Shown: positions 11,790 to 23,783, counted from the stretch's first letter. The stretch: 64,000 nt of DNA from Anaeramoeba flamelloides (GCA_027625915.1 JANTQA010000021.1:1302001-1366000), one strand, 5' to 3'. A program made the numbers and translations. Notes: generated by a model not told the origin, from the letters alone.

Positions 11790-14700
11790 TATATATATAT
11801 ATATATATATATATAATTATTATAATGGATTTTTCCACATAAATTTATAATTTATCTAAGGAATAATTAAAATAAATAAATTTTGGTTTTTTATAGATTT
11901 ACTTATTAATTTTGAAAATTTTGAATTATTTATTTTCTATATTTGTCAAAGAGTTAAGAATGACAGTTTTGGAACATTTGCCCTCTTAAAATGGAACTTA
12001 ACAGTAAATTGATACTTAAAAAAAAAGTTATGTTTCGATCAGAAATGGTAATGTATTCCGTTATTTTTTAATATTATTTTCAATGAAACAAAAAAATGCA
12101 TCCAGCTGTTCTAAAAAACCCCTTTCAACACAATTACATTCATGGGAGTTCAGTTAAAAAAGAAATTTTCATTTTTTTAAGAATAAAATAACATAAAATT
12201 GTTTAGAAGACAAGAGGAATTACAAATCTAAGATGAAAATTGAAATTCATAAAAGAAACACCTGAAAAAAAAAATAAAAATTAGAAAAAATAAAAGAGTA
12301 ATATATTTTAGGTAATTTAAACGTTAATACAAAATTTCTCGAGTTGTTTCTTTGGAATTTTAAAATTGTTAATATAAGATTTTTTAATCGTAAGTGTTTT
12401 GATTTTAAAAGAAATTATAACGTCTGGCTTTTCTTAAAGTTAATTTGGGGTTTCAATTGTTTTTGTCAAATTTCATTTTTAAAAAAAAAAGAAAAAAAAA
12501 AATTTCAAGAATTCAAAAAGCAATATATATATATATATATAACTAAATTAGAAAAAATGATATACATCTATAAATTGTAAATTTATTTTAAGAAGAAAAC
12601 TGGATCAATAATCACTTTATATGTTCGATTTATTCAATAAAACTTGGTATCTTGACTGAAAAGGAGTTTATATTGATTTTTTGATATAAAAAATATATTA
12701 ACGATTAATAACCATAATTAAAAATGAGAAATATAACAATTCAGTGATTTTTTAACACTGAAATCGAAAATTAACCATAAAAAATATATTAAAATGAACA
12801 AATAAAATAAAATAAAATACAATTATTGAATGTATTTTGTAAATTAATATAAATTATTTTTACATAATTTTGGTCTGCTTGGTAATATTATTCTAAGTAA
12901 TTTTGATGATTTTTATTTCATATTCGTACAAAAATAATTTCTCAATTTTTTGAAAAGTATGATTTTTTCTAATTTAGTTAAATTTTTTTATTTTTTTTTT
13001 GCTTAATACTTGATGATTTTTTTTTATTTAATAATTTTTTTTTTTTTTAAAAAAAAATTATCTCATATTTTTGTTTATCATTTTCTCAAATTTTATTTTG
13101 ATTTTCATATTTAAATATATATATATATTCTTTTTATTTATTTTTTCTTTGTTTATTAATTCTTCTATTTATTTTGCATAAGATCAGTAGAAAAAAAAAC
13201 ATATTAAAAATATAAATAAACACATGAAAATTGAGACTCTGTAATTTCTGTTCAAAACATTTTTATTCTCAAAAAATATACTTGTTTAACTTTTTTGTTC
13301 GAAATCTAAGTAAAAACAAATTTATAAAGTTCATTTCAAAAATTATTTTACCTTTTAAGTATTTTTTTTTATATAATTAATAAAATATAAGATTTTAAAC
13401 ATTTATCAAAAAAAAAAAAAAAAAAATTGAAATATTAATACACATTATTAATTAATTGTATACATATAATAAAAAAATAATTTATTTTTTCTTCAATTTA
13501 TTCTGAGAGAAAGTACAAAATTTTGAAATATGGTAAAGAAAAATACTGATTTTCAGGTTGTAGATTCAACATCAATTTTAAATTGCAGATCTTGTGATGA
13601 ATTTACTTTTTGGATCCTTATAAAATAGTTTCTTTTTTTATGGATAAAAAGCATCTAATACTATTTTTTAAAAATGAGGATTGTTTTTAATTAAAACAAA
13701 AAAAAAACAATTTTTAATTTAGACCTTGTTTTACAACAAAAATAAATAGTAAAAATCAAATTTCATAACCTCATTAGAAAAAATACAGTACTTTTCATTT
13801 CTCATATATTGGTGCGAATCCTTAAAAATAATAACACATCAAGATATCAGATTTATTAATTAAAAAATCTCAAAAAAAAAATAGTAAAGTTTTCAAAAAT
13901 AACTTTAAAGAATGATTGAGTGTTTCGGCAAAGTTTGAATTTTTTTTTAATCTTCTTTTCATCTTTATTTGTACAAAATAACAAGCATTGAATAAATAAA
14001 TTTAACTTTAAAAATTTTATTTAAGGACTTTCCAGACCAACTCAGATACTATATCAAACTTTTTAGAGATCTAATCTTTTTCTTATCTGTAGTGATCTAA
14101 AATTGTGTACTTAAAATTCTAACAAACAAACATTTTGTGTTAAAAAAAAAAATAACTGTTGGGAGAAAAATTTTGGAAACAGAAAAATGGTTGGAAACCA
14201 TTTTTAATTGGGAACATAAGTAAAATTGAAAATCAAATCCTATTGATAACTAGGTGAATTTTATATAAATCCAGGTTTAAATGTGTTACAAGTTCATTAA
14301 TCTGTGGTTTGTGTAGAATTCTCATTTGAATGGTTGACAACTAAAGTAGATCCTGCTATTTTAACAAAAATCATAGTTTTAGTAAAGTTTACTATTAATT
14401 CTGAAAATGGTAATTTTTAAACTTGCTTTAGATTATAAGAGATAAAGTTTTGAAAGAGTAGAATTACATTAATAGTTATTCTAATAAGTCGACTATTTGT
14501 TATTTTCTTTAGTTATTTCACAAACGATTGAAATTAAAAATCATTTTCAGTAATGTTCAAAATTAAAAATGCTGTCCAACTATTTTTCTCTGTCCAACAT
14601 TTTTCTCTCAACAGTAAATATCATTCTTAGTTTTTTCCCACAAGAAATAGCAAGCACCACCAGGAATTTTTAAAAAATTCTATCAAAAATAAAAAAGGAA

Positions 14701-14982
14701 TTTATTTCAATTAATTCCTGTTTGTTCTGATAGGAAGGATTTGTTTCACACAAACCTCATCACTTTGTTATTGGCCAAAAATAAATAAAGGTAAGAGAAA
14801 AAAAAAAAGAAAAAAAAAAATGGTAGAAATCCAGGAAGAATAAGCTTAAAAAAAGGTAATCCTGATATACAATTGCGCTAATTTGCTTTTATTTCTGAAC
14901 AATTCAAAATTTCTTACGAATTGATGGAAGAAGAATTGGAAATAGGGATTACAATTAATTTTCTTTTTTCAAATTCTATATC
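11790..14982. other. Gene-free stretch with an isolated MITE terminus
   Basis: An AT dinucleotide run follows the MITE at 11790-11815. At about 12653-12668 a right terminus of the family A type (TTGACTGAAAAGGAGTT then TA) stands without an identifiable left end. Further TA/AT microsatellites lie at 12522-12542 and 13117-13129. No gene was recognised; open frames here are rich in Phe/Lys/Ile and look like chance. Confidence 0.55.
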
Positions 14983-15684
14983 TTATAAATCCTTTTTTTC
15001 TTTATTAATATGTTTATAATTTATTGTTCTGATCATTTCGATTGTTTTACAGTTGATAGTCATTCTTAATTTTTTTGATTTATTTAATTCTATTGGTTTT
15101 CTTTCCTTCTCAATCTCGTTGTCGCTGTGGGTTTGCCTTTTTCTAAAAATCATTCGATCGAAATTAAATTCGTTACCGATAACTTTTTTGATCTTGTGAG
15201 TGTTTTTTGGGTGTTTGAAATTGGTTTGGAAACCAGATTTTGATAAATAGCTTGCCCACCATTGTTTTTCTTGTGGATTTAAACCTGAAGTAAAAAAATT
15301 ACGATATTTTTCATAGTACTCATAAATATTACAATTTTTGAATTCATCAGAATTTGAGGCGATGGTATTTGTTGATTTACTTTGTTTGTTGCCCTGTATC
15401 AAAGCATTACCAAACCCAACTTTTTCAAGTTCTTCATTTTGGATGCTTGTTAAACTTATTTCGATTTTGATTGGAACATGATTCATTTTGATAATTCTTT
15501 TGAAAGGGATTTGTGATCGGCAGCGATCACAATAATAGTGCACGAAAAGGGATCTTGTTTGTTTGCTTTGAGATTCAAGATATGAGATTTGAAAAAAAAC
15601 AACAGCAAGCTTTATTTTATTAATCGAATTGCATTCAAAGCATCTTTTGAGCATAATTCTTTTTTTTTTTTTGTTTATGTTCAT
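14983..15684 (-). CDS. Hypothetical protein with two CxxC pairs, 233 aa
   Basis: An ATG-started single-exon frame. Residues 15-18 (CFEC) and 52-55 (CDRC) form a C-x2-C-x33-C-x2-C arrangement that resembles a zinc ribbon, preceded by a basic N-terminus (KKKKR). The middle (about 100-180) is mixed polar with a WWASYL motif. The C-terminal third is basic and probably disordered. Met11 is an alternative start, since the first ten residues are low complexity. I do not recognise the family; a nuclear or nucleic-acid-binding role is possible from the zinc ribbon and charge but is inference only. It stands alone, with no close neighbour. Confidence 0.75.
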   Translation of the reverse strand: MNINKKKKRIMLKRCFECNSINKIKLAVVFFQISYLESQSKQTRSLFVHYYCDRCRSQIPFKRIIKMNHVPIKIEISLTSIQNEELEKVGFGNALIQGNKQSKSTNTIASNSDEFKNCNIYEYYEKYRNFFTSGLNPQEKQWWASYLSKSGFQTNFKHPKNTHKIKKVIGNEFNFDRMIFRKRQTHSDNEIEKERKPIELNKSKKLRMTINCKTIEMIRTINYKHINKEKKDL

Positions 15685-15974
15685 CTCCCTTTTTGTGATT
15701 CAAAGTGAAACGGTTTGGTTTGGAAGTTGTTATTTTGATAAAACAGAAAATTAGGTTGCTGAAATTGCGGTTTAAATTTTGAGTTCAAACAATTAGTATT
15801 TAAAAAAAAGATAATCCCAAATGAAAAAAAAATGAAATTTTTTCATTCAATATTTATTAAGTAAAGGTTGTTGGACTTTTAAAAACAACAACAGTTTTAT
15901 TTTTAATACAGAGCCAGAACTTATGAAAATTGTTTTGTTCCATGACTTTTCCAACCCAGAAAGTAAAACTGTTA

Positions 15975-16211
15975 TTTTCCAATTAAAAAAATGAAAATTA
16001 TTATTTCCAGATTGGATATTATATTATTACTGTTACAATCAAATTAACACAGTAAAAGTTTTGTCTCAGAGTAAAGTAAGGAATTTTAATTTGTTGTCTA
16101 AAAATATCATTTCTAAAAGATGTTGTAAAGATCTTTGGATTTATTTCAACTTATAAACGAGAAAAATATTTTGAGATCTGAACCAAAAATTTTCATTTTT
16201 TAATTGGAAAA
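15975..16211. mobile_element. MITE family G, copy 1 (237 bp)
   Basis: The terminal inverted repeats read TTTTCCAATTAAAAAA at the left and the complement TTTTTTAATTGGAAAA at the right, flanked by TA (15973-15974, 16212-16213). It is non-coding. A diverged copy lies at 26311-26552 in the same orientation; shared internal strings include TATCATTTCTAAAAGATGTTG. Confidence 0.75.
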
Positions 16212-17394
16212 TAATAGGAATATTAATTTTACTTTTTAAGTCTCTTCTCAGATCAGCTTGAGTTGAAAAAATACAAAGATTTTTATTTGTCAAGTAAAAA
16301 CGATAATTAGCAACGAATAATTTGTATCTTCCTAATTGAACTTATGAGTAAGCATTGAGTTTTTAGAAATAATAATTAATCTGGCAACTCAGAAAATCTA
16401 TTTACAAATTGATATCTCAATCGTTATTATCCTTAACTTTGATTCATTAGAGATAGAAAACTGTCTCTAATCTACCGAAGGGTCTAGAGAATAAGTAATC
16501 GTTACCCTATTAATAATTCAAGAACTTTAGATAAAAAAATCATATCCTAACAATTATGTTTTTCGAGCCATTCTAAAAAGTGAAAAGTTTTTTTTGTATT
16601 GGGATTGTTTGAATTGAAACCTTTGAAATATTTTGAATTTAATAAAGCGATGAATTTTTTGAAAAAAAAGTTCTATTTTAACCTTTGTATTTCTCGTTTA
16701 TGTGTTGATTCGTTACTTTTTTACAATTTAATACTTACTAAAAGATTGAATACTGTAAAATTTTTTATTTTTTTTTAACAATTTTTTTAATATTAAAAAA
16801 AAAATCAAGTTTTAAAAAAATTCTCTCTTTAATAGAATGCTTAGATTCAAAATTAATTAATGATTTTTGAATCTACAGATATTTTTAAAAAAGTGTAAAT
16901 AAGAGTTTTTAAAAGTGTTACTCCTGCGTTTGAGTTTAATTTTTTTTAAACTATTTTCATTCCATGTATGAAACCTTTTCTGACTTACTTTAATCGATAT
17001 GAATTTTTCATTTTTTATTGATTTAATAAACAGAGTAAACATGTATTTATAAATTATTTGTAATTTTTTTTACAAGTAGAAAATAGCACACTCTGTTTTA
17101 TTTTAAATAATAGAATCATTTTACTCAAAGAGTGCTATTTCGATTATAAACTGAAGAAAATAAGAATAATAAACATTGTTTTTATTGTGAACAGTATATT
17201 CTAAAATTCTAGTAAGATTGAGTCAAGGATATTGTTCTATCATAACATTTAAAAAACATTTATCAGTTATTTCCGAAAAATTGGGGCATATTTTGAAATT
17301 TCATAAAAAATCATCTTTGTTAGTGGTTTTATATGTTAATTGACAATATAGATTAAGTTAAACATTAATATTGATTGAATAACTGACTTGTGGT

Positions 17395-17880
17395 TTTATT
17401 TCAAAATATTTTCATTGAAATATTTCCAAAAAATGTAAAAAAAAATAATACTTTTTTAGAGAGTAAACGATACTTAGTCAATTTCAATAACAATTGGAAA
17501 TATGGTAACGATACAAATTTTTTTTTTTTAATAAAATACACTTAAAGCGTTTTCATTCTATTGTCTAAATCTTTTGAGATTAAAGAAATTATGAAAAGAA
17601 TTTTTTTCAATCAAAAGGAAAATAATAATAGGAATTTTCTTGCTCAAAATTATTAGATAAAATTGAGATCGAAAAAATAATATCTATTTTATTAAATAAT
17701 AAAATACAACAAGTAAATTGAATTATTGCCAAGAATCAATAAATTATTCTTAATTATGTAAAGATATAGATATATATATATATATATATTAAAATAATTT
17801 TGTTACAGGATTGAGTTTAATAAAAATATTGAAAAAATAATTTTGCCAAACTTTTTTGGAAATGGCTTATATATAAAAAC
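17395..17880. repeat. Dispersed repeat B, copy 1
   Basis: About 485 bp that aligns in direct orientation with 33230-33690 along its whole length. The ends carry short imperfect inverted repeats (GAAATATTTCCAAAAAA left, TTTTTTGGAAATGGC right), so it is probably another MITE. A TA microsatellite lies inside at 17768-17791. No coding capacity. Confidence 0.65.
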
Positions 17881-17882
17881 CT

Positions 17883-18400
17883 GTATCTGTGAAAGATTCT
17901 CATTAATTTTTACAAAAATCAATTTGTTTTGAAAAATGAACTTTAAAAACAAAAAGAAAAAATAAATGGAATAGTAATATCAAAGAATAGTTGATTTGTG
18001 AGAAATTAAATCTAATCAATCAAAATGTTTTCTTAAAAATTGAAAACGCCTAAATTCTAAGTAACACATTGAGAAAAGCAACAAAGTTTGTTTTAATTCT
18101 CAATTAAAAAAACAGATAAAAAAAACAAATGAAATAAAGATAATTTCTCTAATATAATTTTCATTATTAAAGTGGCATTAGAATAACATATTTTTACCAA
18201 GTGTCTATCAATCTTGAAAAAAAAAAAAATACAAAGGAATTAGTTATCAAAAAATTATCTATCAAAAAAATAAAATAAAAATTCGCAAAAATGTACAAAA
18301 ATGTGATTTCAATTCTAAAAAATCCAAAATAAATTGTTTCTTCTTATATCAATTCAACCCCTTTAAACAAATATATTTCACTTGGCAGAACTGGACAATG
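17883..18400. mobile_element. MITE family A, degenerate copy
   Basis: The interior aligns with copies 1 and 3 of family A (for instance the AAAGAAT...TTGAT block and the ATTGAGAAAA block), but the termini are heavily mutated. It starts right after the end of repeat B, so the two elements are adjacent. Confidence 0.55.
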
Positions 18401-18429
18401 GCTTCATAGAAGTTAGTTATTTATATCCA

Positions 18430-18895
18430 GAATAATTGGAAAAAAATAAAGAATCTTTTAAATTTCAAGAAATTTAATAAATTATTGAAAATAAAATAAA
18501 AGAACAATTTTTTCAGTTCTTTCATTTTATTCAATTTTTTGTTATCTTTCATGTATTTTTGTAACAAGAACAAAATCCAGATGTTATTTTCTCAGAAACT
18601 ATCAAGAAATTATTAGAATTGAAATTCATTAAAAATAAAAATTTTTTGTAAATTTTTCTTTTTTATTTTTCAATCGAAAAATTCTAAAACAAAAAAGGAT
18701 TCAGAATTTTTTGCAGAAAAAATAATTGTAAAATTTGAAATTCTTGTACTAATAATAATTCCTTTCCAAAAGTTGATAAAAGTGTTTATTTCCGAAGCTT
18801 AATTGGATCTTTGATGAAATAAATGCTCTCTGATCATTAAAAAAAAACTAAATAAATAAAATGAAATGATTAACTAAGAGTTAATTGTACCTTCG
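18430..18895. repeat. Dispersed repeat I, copy 1
   Basis: It aligns directly with about 48160-48593, from TTTAAATTTCAAGAAAT at the left to AACTAAGAGTTA at the right. Non-coding and AT-rich, with no clear terminal repeats. Confidence 0.55.
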
Positions 18896-19202
18896 CCATT
18901 TTTTTTTTTATCTTTTAAACTTAAAATAAAAATAAAAAATAGGAATGAACAATAAAACGGCTAGTAATCACTAATTAAACAAAAAATAATGATAAAGATG
19001 GGGAAAAAGAAAAAAAAAATGGGGTATGATATATATTTACAAAAATGGAAATTTTTTGATTTTAGAATATTTAACTTTTAAATTGCAACAGTAAGTTGTA
19101 ACAGAAAATTTATCCCAAATTATAATTATAAAATATTTTGGAAATATGATTTTAGTGAATTGATATAATTTATAATTTTGCTTATTATGCACATTTTATA
19201 AT

Positions 19203-20333
19203 TCAATTTTGGTTTTGGTTTTTACCATATTGGTTTTGATTTTGATTTGGAATTGGAGTTTTATTTGGATTTTGGTTTTGGTTTTGGTTTTGGTACGTGT
19301 TATGTTTTTTGCTTTTGTTTTCTTTTTGGTTTTGATTTTGATTGTGATTTTTGTTATGTTTTTTCCTATTTCTTCTTCTTCTTTTTTTCCTGTTTTTTGT
19401 TTTTTTCTCTTGATTTTTTTTCTCTTGATTTATTTTCATTTGATCTAATTTGTTCTTTCTTTTTTCAATAAAACGTTTAACAATTTCTTCCAATAAATTA
19501 TCTTTTTCTAATAAAGGAATTTTTTCAAAATTTTGAATTTCTTTTATTTTAATATTATTGTGCAGTTTCTGGAATTTCATTTTCTCAATTTTTGTCAAAA
19601 TTGTTACAGAAATGCCAAATCTGCCAAATCTGCCTGTTCTGCCAATGCGGTGACAATAAGTTTGATAGTCTCTTGGGAAATCATAATTAATTACAAGAGA
19701 AAGGTGTGTAATATCAATGCCCCGGGATATTATATCAGTTCCAACTACGATCCGCACTTTGAAATTATGCATTTTGTCAAGTAATTTCTTTCGGTCTTGG
19801 GTTGATACTGTCGAACTAATTATCCCAGGATCAAATCCATATCGTTTTAAAAGATCAGATACAATCTGGACTGATTTCCTGGTATTTACAAATATGAAAC
19901 ATTGGTGGAAATGGATGTTTTCAAGTATATCAATTAGTTTTCCTTTTTTTTGTCGTTCGTGATGAACGGTTATGTAATATTGTGAAATGTTTTCTGGTGA
20001 AAGGTATTCTGAATCTAATCGGATTTTCCTACAATCCCTCATCATGATTGACATTAAATTAATCATTTCGTCCGGAAATGTAGCTGAAAATGCTAAAGAT
20101 TGTTTCCGGGTTGGTAGCACCTCACTTATCCATAATACATCTTTTCTTAATGTTGGTTCGTTAATTAATTTATCAGCTTCATCAAAAATTAATAATCTAA
20201 GTGAATTAATATTCAAAATTCCTATGTTGATTAATTGCTTGATCTTCCCTGGTGTTCCAACAACAATTTGGCACCCTTCTTTTATTTTGGGAATTAACAT
20301 TTTATTTGAAATTCCTGTAGTAAACAATAATAC
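19203..20333 (-). CDS. Helicase exon 2 (motif Ib to C-terminus)
   Basis: 376 codons plus stop. The acceptor AG is at 20335-20334 and the exon opens with VLLFTTG, the position where the helicase family continues after motif Ia. The reverse strand is GGTTTT-rich because of the Asn-Gln repeat tail, which creates shadow frames. Confidence 0.88.
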   Translation of the reverse strand, partial: VLLFTTGISNKMLIPKIKEGCQIVVGTPGKIKQLINIGILNINSLRLLIFDEADKLINEPTLRKDVLWISEVLPTRKQSLAFSATFPDEMINLMSIMMRDCRKIRLDSEYLSPENISQYYITVHHERQKKGKLIDILENIHFHQCFIFVNTRKSVQIVSDLLKRYGFDPGIISSTVSTQDRKKLLDKMHNFKVRIVVGTDIISRGIDITHLSLVINYDFPRDYQTYCHRIGRTGRFGRFGISVTILTKIEKMKFQKLHNNIKIKEIQNFEKIPLLEKDNLLEEIVKRFIEKRKNKLDQMKINQEKKNQEKKTKNRKKRRRRNRKKHNKNHNQNQNQKENKSKKHNTYQNQNQNQNPNKTPIPNQNQNQYGKNQNQN

Positions 20334-22733
20334 CTATGTTGTTTGATAAATTTAAAAGAAATAATTAAATAAAAATAAAAATAAAGAGGGTAATAAATTG
20401 TTAAGATTACCTGAATTAAATATTGTGTTTTGTGATCTATTTTTGTTGGTCAGGATATACATTAGGTAAATATTTTAGATTTTGATAAATTAATAAAGTA
20501 ATAAAAAATTGAAATTCCTTGATTTTAAAATAGTTATTTCTAAAAAAAGTAGGGCTAATTTATCATTAAATATCTTTAAAAAATTAATCCTCATTAAATT
20601 ATTTAAAGATAAAAAATCATTAACAATCATTTATTGATTCTTAATAATAATTCACTTTGTTTGTTAGTATTGTATTACATAAATAAAAGAAATAAAAGTT
20701 TTTGATCTCGATATTAAACTCTTTTTCAAACAAAGGGGCACACCACTCAAACCATCAATATTATTGAATTTGATTGTGAATAAGATAATTACTTATTAGT
20801 GATTTTCATTTTAATTATTCATTTTTTCATTTTTTGCTTTTTTTATTTATGGATATTGAACAGTTGGAAAATGAAAATGCAAGATAAGAAGAAATCAAAT
20901 TGGAAATAACCTACCATTATAAAAATGGAAACAGTTTAAGTTTGGATTTGAATGTGCTTGATTTAGGAATTAAGAAAGGCCATTATTGGATTGGTGCATG
21001 GAACAAAGAAAAAAAAGAAAATAAATTAAAAAACAATCCCAACATAATACCCAGATGAATCGTGGCTTTACTTGAAAATGAGACTTTAAAGAACAAAAGT
21101 GAGGCTTTAAAGAACAAAATTCTGGCTTGTTAAGAACTTTTTCCCAATTCACTGTGTTCAAAGTTTTTTATTGGGTTTATATTTTTTTTCCCAAATAATT
21201 TACAAAACGAGATTTCTGATTTCAAATAAAAGGGCAACATCAATTTTTAAAATATTGAATTTTAATTTTTATTGTTTTGTTTTAATGAGTTTTAAATATT
21301 CAGTTGGGTGTTTTTGTAGGTTTTAATGAGTTTTTTAGATTTTAGAATGATACTACAATTAATTTGATCCAATTAAGAATAATTCTTGAAAATTTCTATG
21401 CCCTTTTATTTGAAAAAGAGTTTATATCGAATATTTTCAATGGGTGAAAATTTCTATTTATTATTTTCACTTTTTTTGAGTGATTAAATCGTTTTCCGAA
21501 GAAGTTTAATCTCAACTAATTTTCAAGAGAATCTAAAGCATATAACTGCATTTGGTTGTTTAAAAAATCATTTATACCCTTTCCATATTTTCAGTTTTTT
21601 ATTGAAATTGGTTGTAAATTTTTTTTTCCTAAAAAAAGTATTATTTTTTTTTTCGTTTTTTGGAAATATTTCATAAAACATATTTTGAAATAAATACCAT
21701 GGTCATTGATCCAATCAGTATTAATATTGAACTTAATTTTTTGGTATTTTCAATTAACGAATAGATCCACTCACAAAGAGGATTTTTTATGAAATGTAAA
21801 AAAAAATTGCCACGCTTTTTTGGAAATACCTTATAAAACAAGAAAAGATTGATTTTTTTTCTGATTTTTCACAAACTTTAATTGTCTGTGCTTGAAGATC
21901 CTTTTTTGAATTTTTTTTTGTTAATTTTATTTTTTGCTATTGAGATGCCATGAAACTGTTTCTCTAAGTTTAAATTTTCAGTATTGGAAATTATTTGCAC
22001 TTTCTTTTATTGATTACTAGAATTTTTTTTGTTTATCAATTTTTTGTCATACAGATCCTGTGCAACCTTTTTTTTTTTCAACCAAAAGAAGAAGGCTTTG
22101 GTAATCTCATTTTAAGAAAGTTGTTCAGTTAATTCATTGGGTATAAAGGAAAATCATGATAGTGACTCGTGCCTTAAATCTAAAAAATCTTTTCTTGGTG
22201 AACAGATTTTGGTGATAAACTCGAATTAACTTGCATTTTCTAATTAGAATCAAAGACAATCCAGAACTTAGTCTTTAAAATTATTTTAAATTCAAAATGT
22301 TAATATTGTTTTTGGAATCAAGAAAATATTCCCCTTTTGGCTTGTGCTTTTGCTGTCGTAAGAGAAAAAGAAAAAAAAAAAGATTTTTAATTTGTTTTGT
22401 ACTTACATTAAGTTTTTCAATATGTTTGCCAAGTGAGTAAAGTACTCTCTCAATTTGTGAAGCCAGTTCCCCTGTTGGGGTTACAATTAAAACTTGAACA
22501 TGATCAAGTAGGGTGTCAAGTAGTTCTAAGACTGCGATTACAAAAGCTTGTGTTTTTCCTGTTCCAGCTTTAGATTGTACTATTAGATCGAGACCGCCCA
22601 AGATAAATGGAAGAGATTTAAATTGAACATCACTAGTTTCGACATAACCGTTTTCTTTTAATCCCTTTAAAAGATTTGGTTTTAACAGCAACGATCCAAA
22701 ATGAATATTGCCTTCGGTTAGATATTTGTCCAT
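19203..22733 (-). CDS. DDX20-like: DEAD-box RNA helicase, Gemin3/DDX20-like, 485 aa, two exons
   Basis: Exon 1 is 22407-22733 and exon 2 is 19203-20333, joined in phase 0 by a GT-AG intron of 2073 bp (donor GTAAGT). Residue positions: Q-motif region 29-45, Walker A AGTGKT 56-61, motif Ia PTGELA 86-91, TPGK 136-139, DEAD 160-163, SAT 192-194, SRGID about 312-316, HRIGRTGR 337-344. Motif Ia normally reads PTRELA; Gly replaces the Arg. Stretches such as GLDLIVQSKAGTGKT and VGTPGKIKQLI followed by SLRLLIFDEADKL are closest to Gemin3 (DDX20), the SMN-complex helicase of snRNP assembly. The C-terminus is a basic Lys/Arg run followed by Asn-Gln repeats instead of a recognised Gemin3 tail. The ATG at 22733 is chosen because it sits directly before the conserved FGSLLL block and no in-frame ATG lies upstream. 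Confidence 0.9.
20717..21422. mobile_element. 706 bp MITE inside the helicase intron, family A-type termini
   Basis: The ends AACTCTTTTTCAAACAAAGG and CCTTTTATTTGAAAAAGAGTT (the latter with one extra CC before it) are inverted repeats flanked by TA at 20715-20716 and 21423-21424. The termini resemble family A, but the interior does not align with it. The interior (about 20875-20935) shares a short peptide-like signal with repeat D. Its insertion explains about one third of the long intron. Confidence 0.8.
21545..21850. repeat. Remnants of repeat B/C termini in the helicase intron
   Basis: 21545-21700 is the reverse complement of the left end of repeat B. 21680-21850 aligns with 61985-62165 (shared string AGATCCACTCACAAAGAG against TGTATCCACTCACAAAGAG) and ends in the B-type terminus TTTTTTGGAAATACC. 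The remaining intron sequence, 21850-22400, shows nothing recognisable. Confidence 0.5.
22407..22733 (-). CDS. Helicase exon 1 (Q motif to motif Ia)
   Basis: 109 codons ending in KLN, then donor GTAAGT at 22406-22401. It contains the ATP-binding half of RecA-like domain 1. Confidence 0.88.
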
Positions 22734-23228
22734 TTTGTATTTATGGATTGAAATTGAAAAAAAACAACAAAAAATGCAAAAAATAATTGAAACAATATCT
22801 CTTTCAAAAAAGTTCAATATGATTTCATAATTCAAAGCTTGGTTGAAAATGAAAAGTTATTTCAATTAAAAGAGGTAAGAAATTAACTTATCAGTGTAAT
22901 TCGTTATATTATTATCAATCAAATTAAGCAAAAATAATTTATATCACCTTTCTGGTTGAAATACAATTGGTTCTATTGGAGATCTCAAAAAATATTCAAT
23001 TTTTCTTTCAAATCTTTAAAAGAGAGAGAAATCAAAGCAAAACACTTATCTCTAAAAAGACAGGATTAGAAAAAAATTTTAATTCGTTTAATCCTTAATT
23101 TTGTCTTTAACCAAAAAATTGTTTATTTTATTTACTGATCTTACTTTTCATTTGAAATAAGTTTTGTTTTGTAAATACCAATCAGGTTGAAATTTTTTTT
23201 TTGTACATTATTTGTTTTTCCAAATCCT
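22734..23228. other. Upstream region of the helicase gene, no other feature
   Basis: Probably the promoter and 5' leader of the helicase gene on the minus strand. A translated stretch just upstream of the ATG reads as a hydrophobic run but has no ATG, so it is treated as leader. No regulatory motif can be supported. Confidence 0.4.
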
Positions 23229-23232
23229 TTAA

Positions 23233-23783
23233 GGGTTACAATCCCTGAAATCACTAAAAAAGATTGTCTTGTGTAGGGTGTAGTGACTTGTTAATTTGGT
23301 TCTTATCTGATCGATCTTGGGCTTGGTATGGGTTTTTAATATTTGTTCAAAAAGGCAATTTTGGACAATTTATTGTTTTTTACTCCCAATTCTGAATTCA
23401 AGATTGCAAGATTAATAGATTGAAGGTAATTTTTAAAAAAAATGTGGTTTGTAGTTTGTTATCAAAATTTTGATTAGCTTCTTCGTCAATTAACTAAATG
23501 AAAAAATAATTTTTTTTACAAACCCCAATAAAAAACAAAAATCATTTAAAAATTTTAATCGTTAACCTAGAAATCAAAATTATTCTTGAACAGCTATCAA
23601 TCTATTAATCTTAGACTCTTCGATTCAGATTTGGGAAATAAAAAAATAAATTGTCAAAAATTGCCATTTTGAATCACTCTTAAAACCCATACCAAGTCCA
23701 AGATCGATCAGATAAGAACCAAATTAACAATCTACTACACCATACACAAGATAATCTTTTTCAGTTTTCAGGGAGTGTAAACC
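23233..23783. mobile_element. 551 bp fold-back element with TTAA flanks
   Basis: Long inverted arms (about 23233-23424 and 23595-23783, roughly 190 bases each) surround a loop of about 170 bases. Matching strings include CTTATCTGATCGATCTTGG against CCAAGATCGATCAGATAAG (the latter at about 23700). The outer ends read GGGTTACAATCCCTGAAA and its imperfect complement, flanked on both sides by TTAA (23229-23232 and 23784-23787). TTAA duplication is the hallmark of piggyBac-type elements; the assignment is inferred. No coding capacity. Confidence 0.8.

Noticed and set aside
19209-20346. Several plus-strand frames of 74-119 codons, rich in Val/Leu/Phe
   Set aside because: Antisense shadows of the helicase; the repetitive look comes from the Asn-Gln tail.
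22734-22835. N-terminal extension of the helicase with a hydrophobic segment
   Set aside because: No ATG in this frame (it opens with TTG), and the extension does not match the helicase family.
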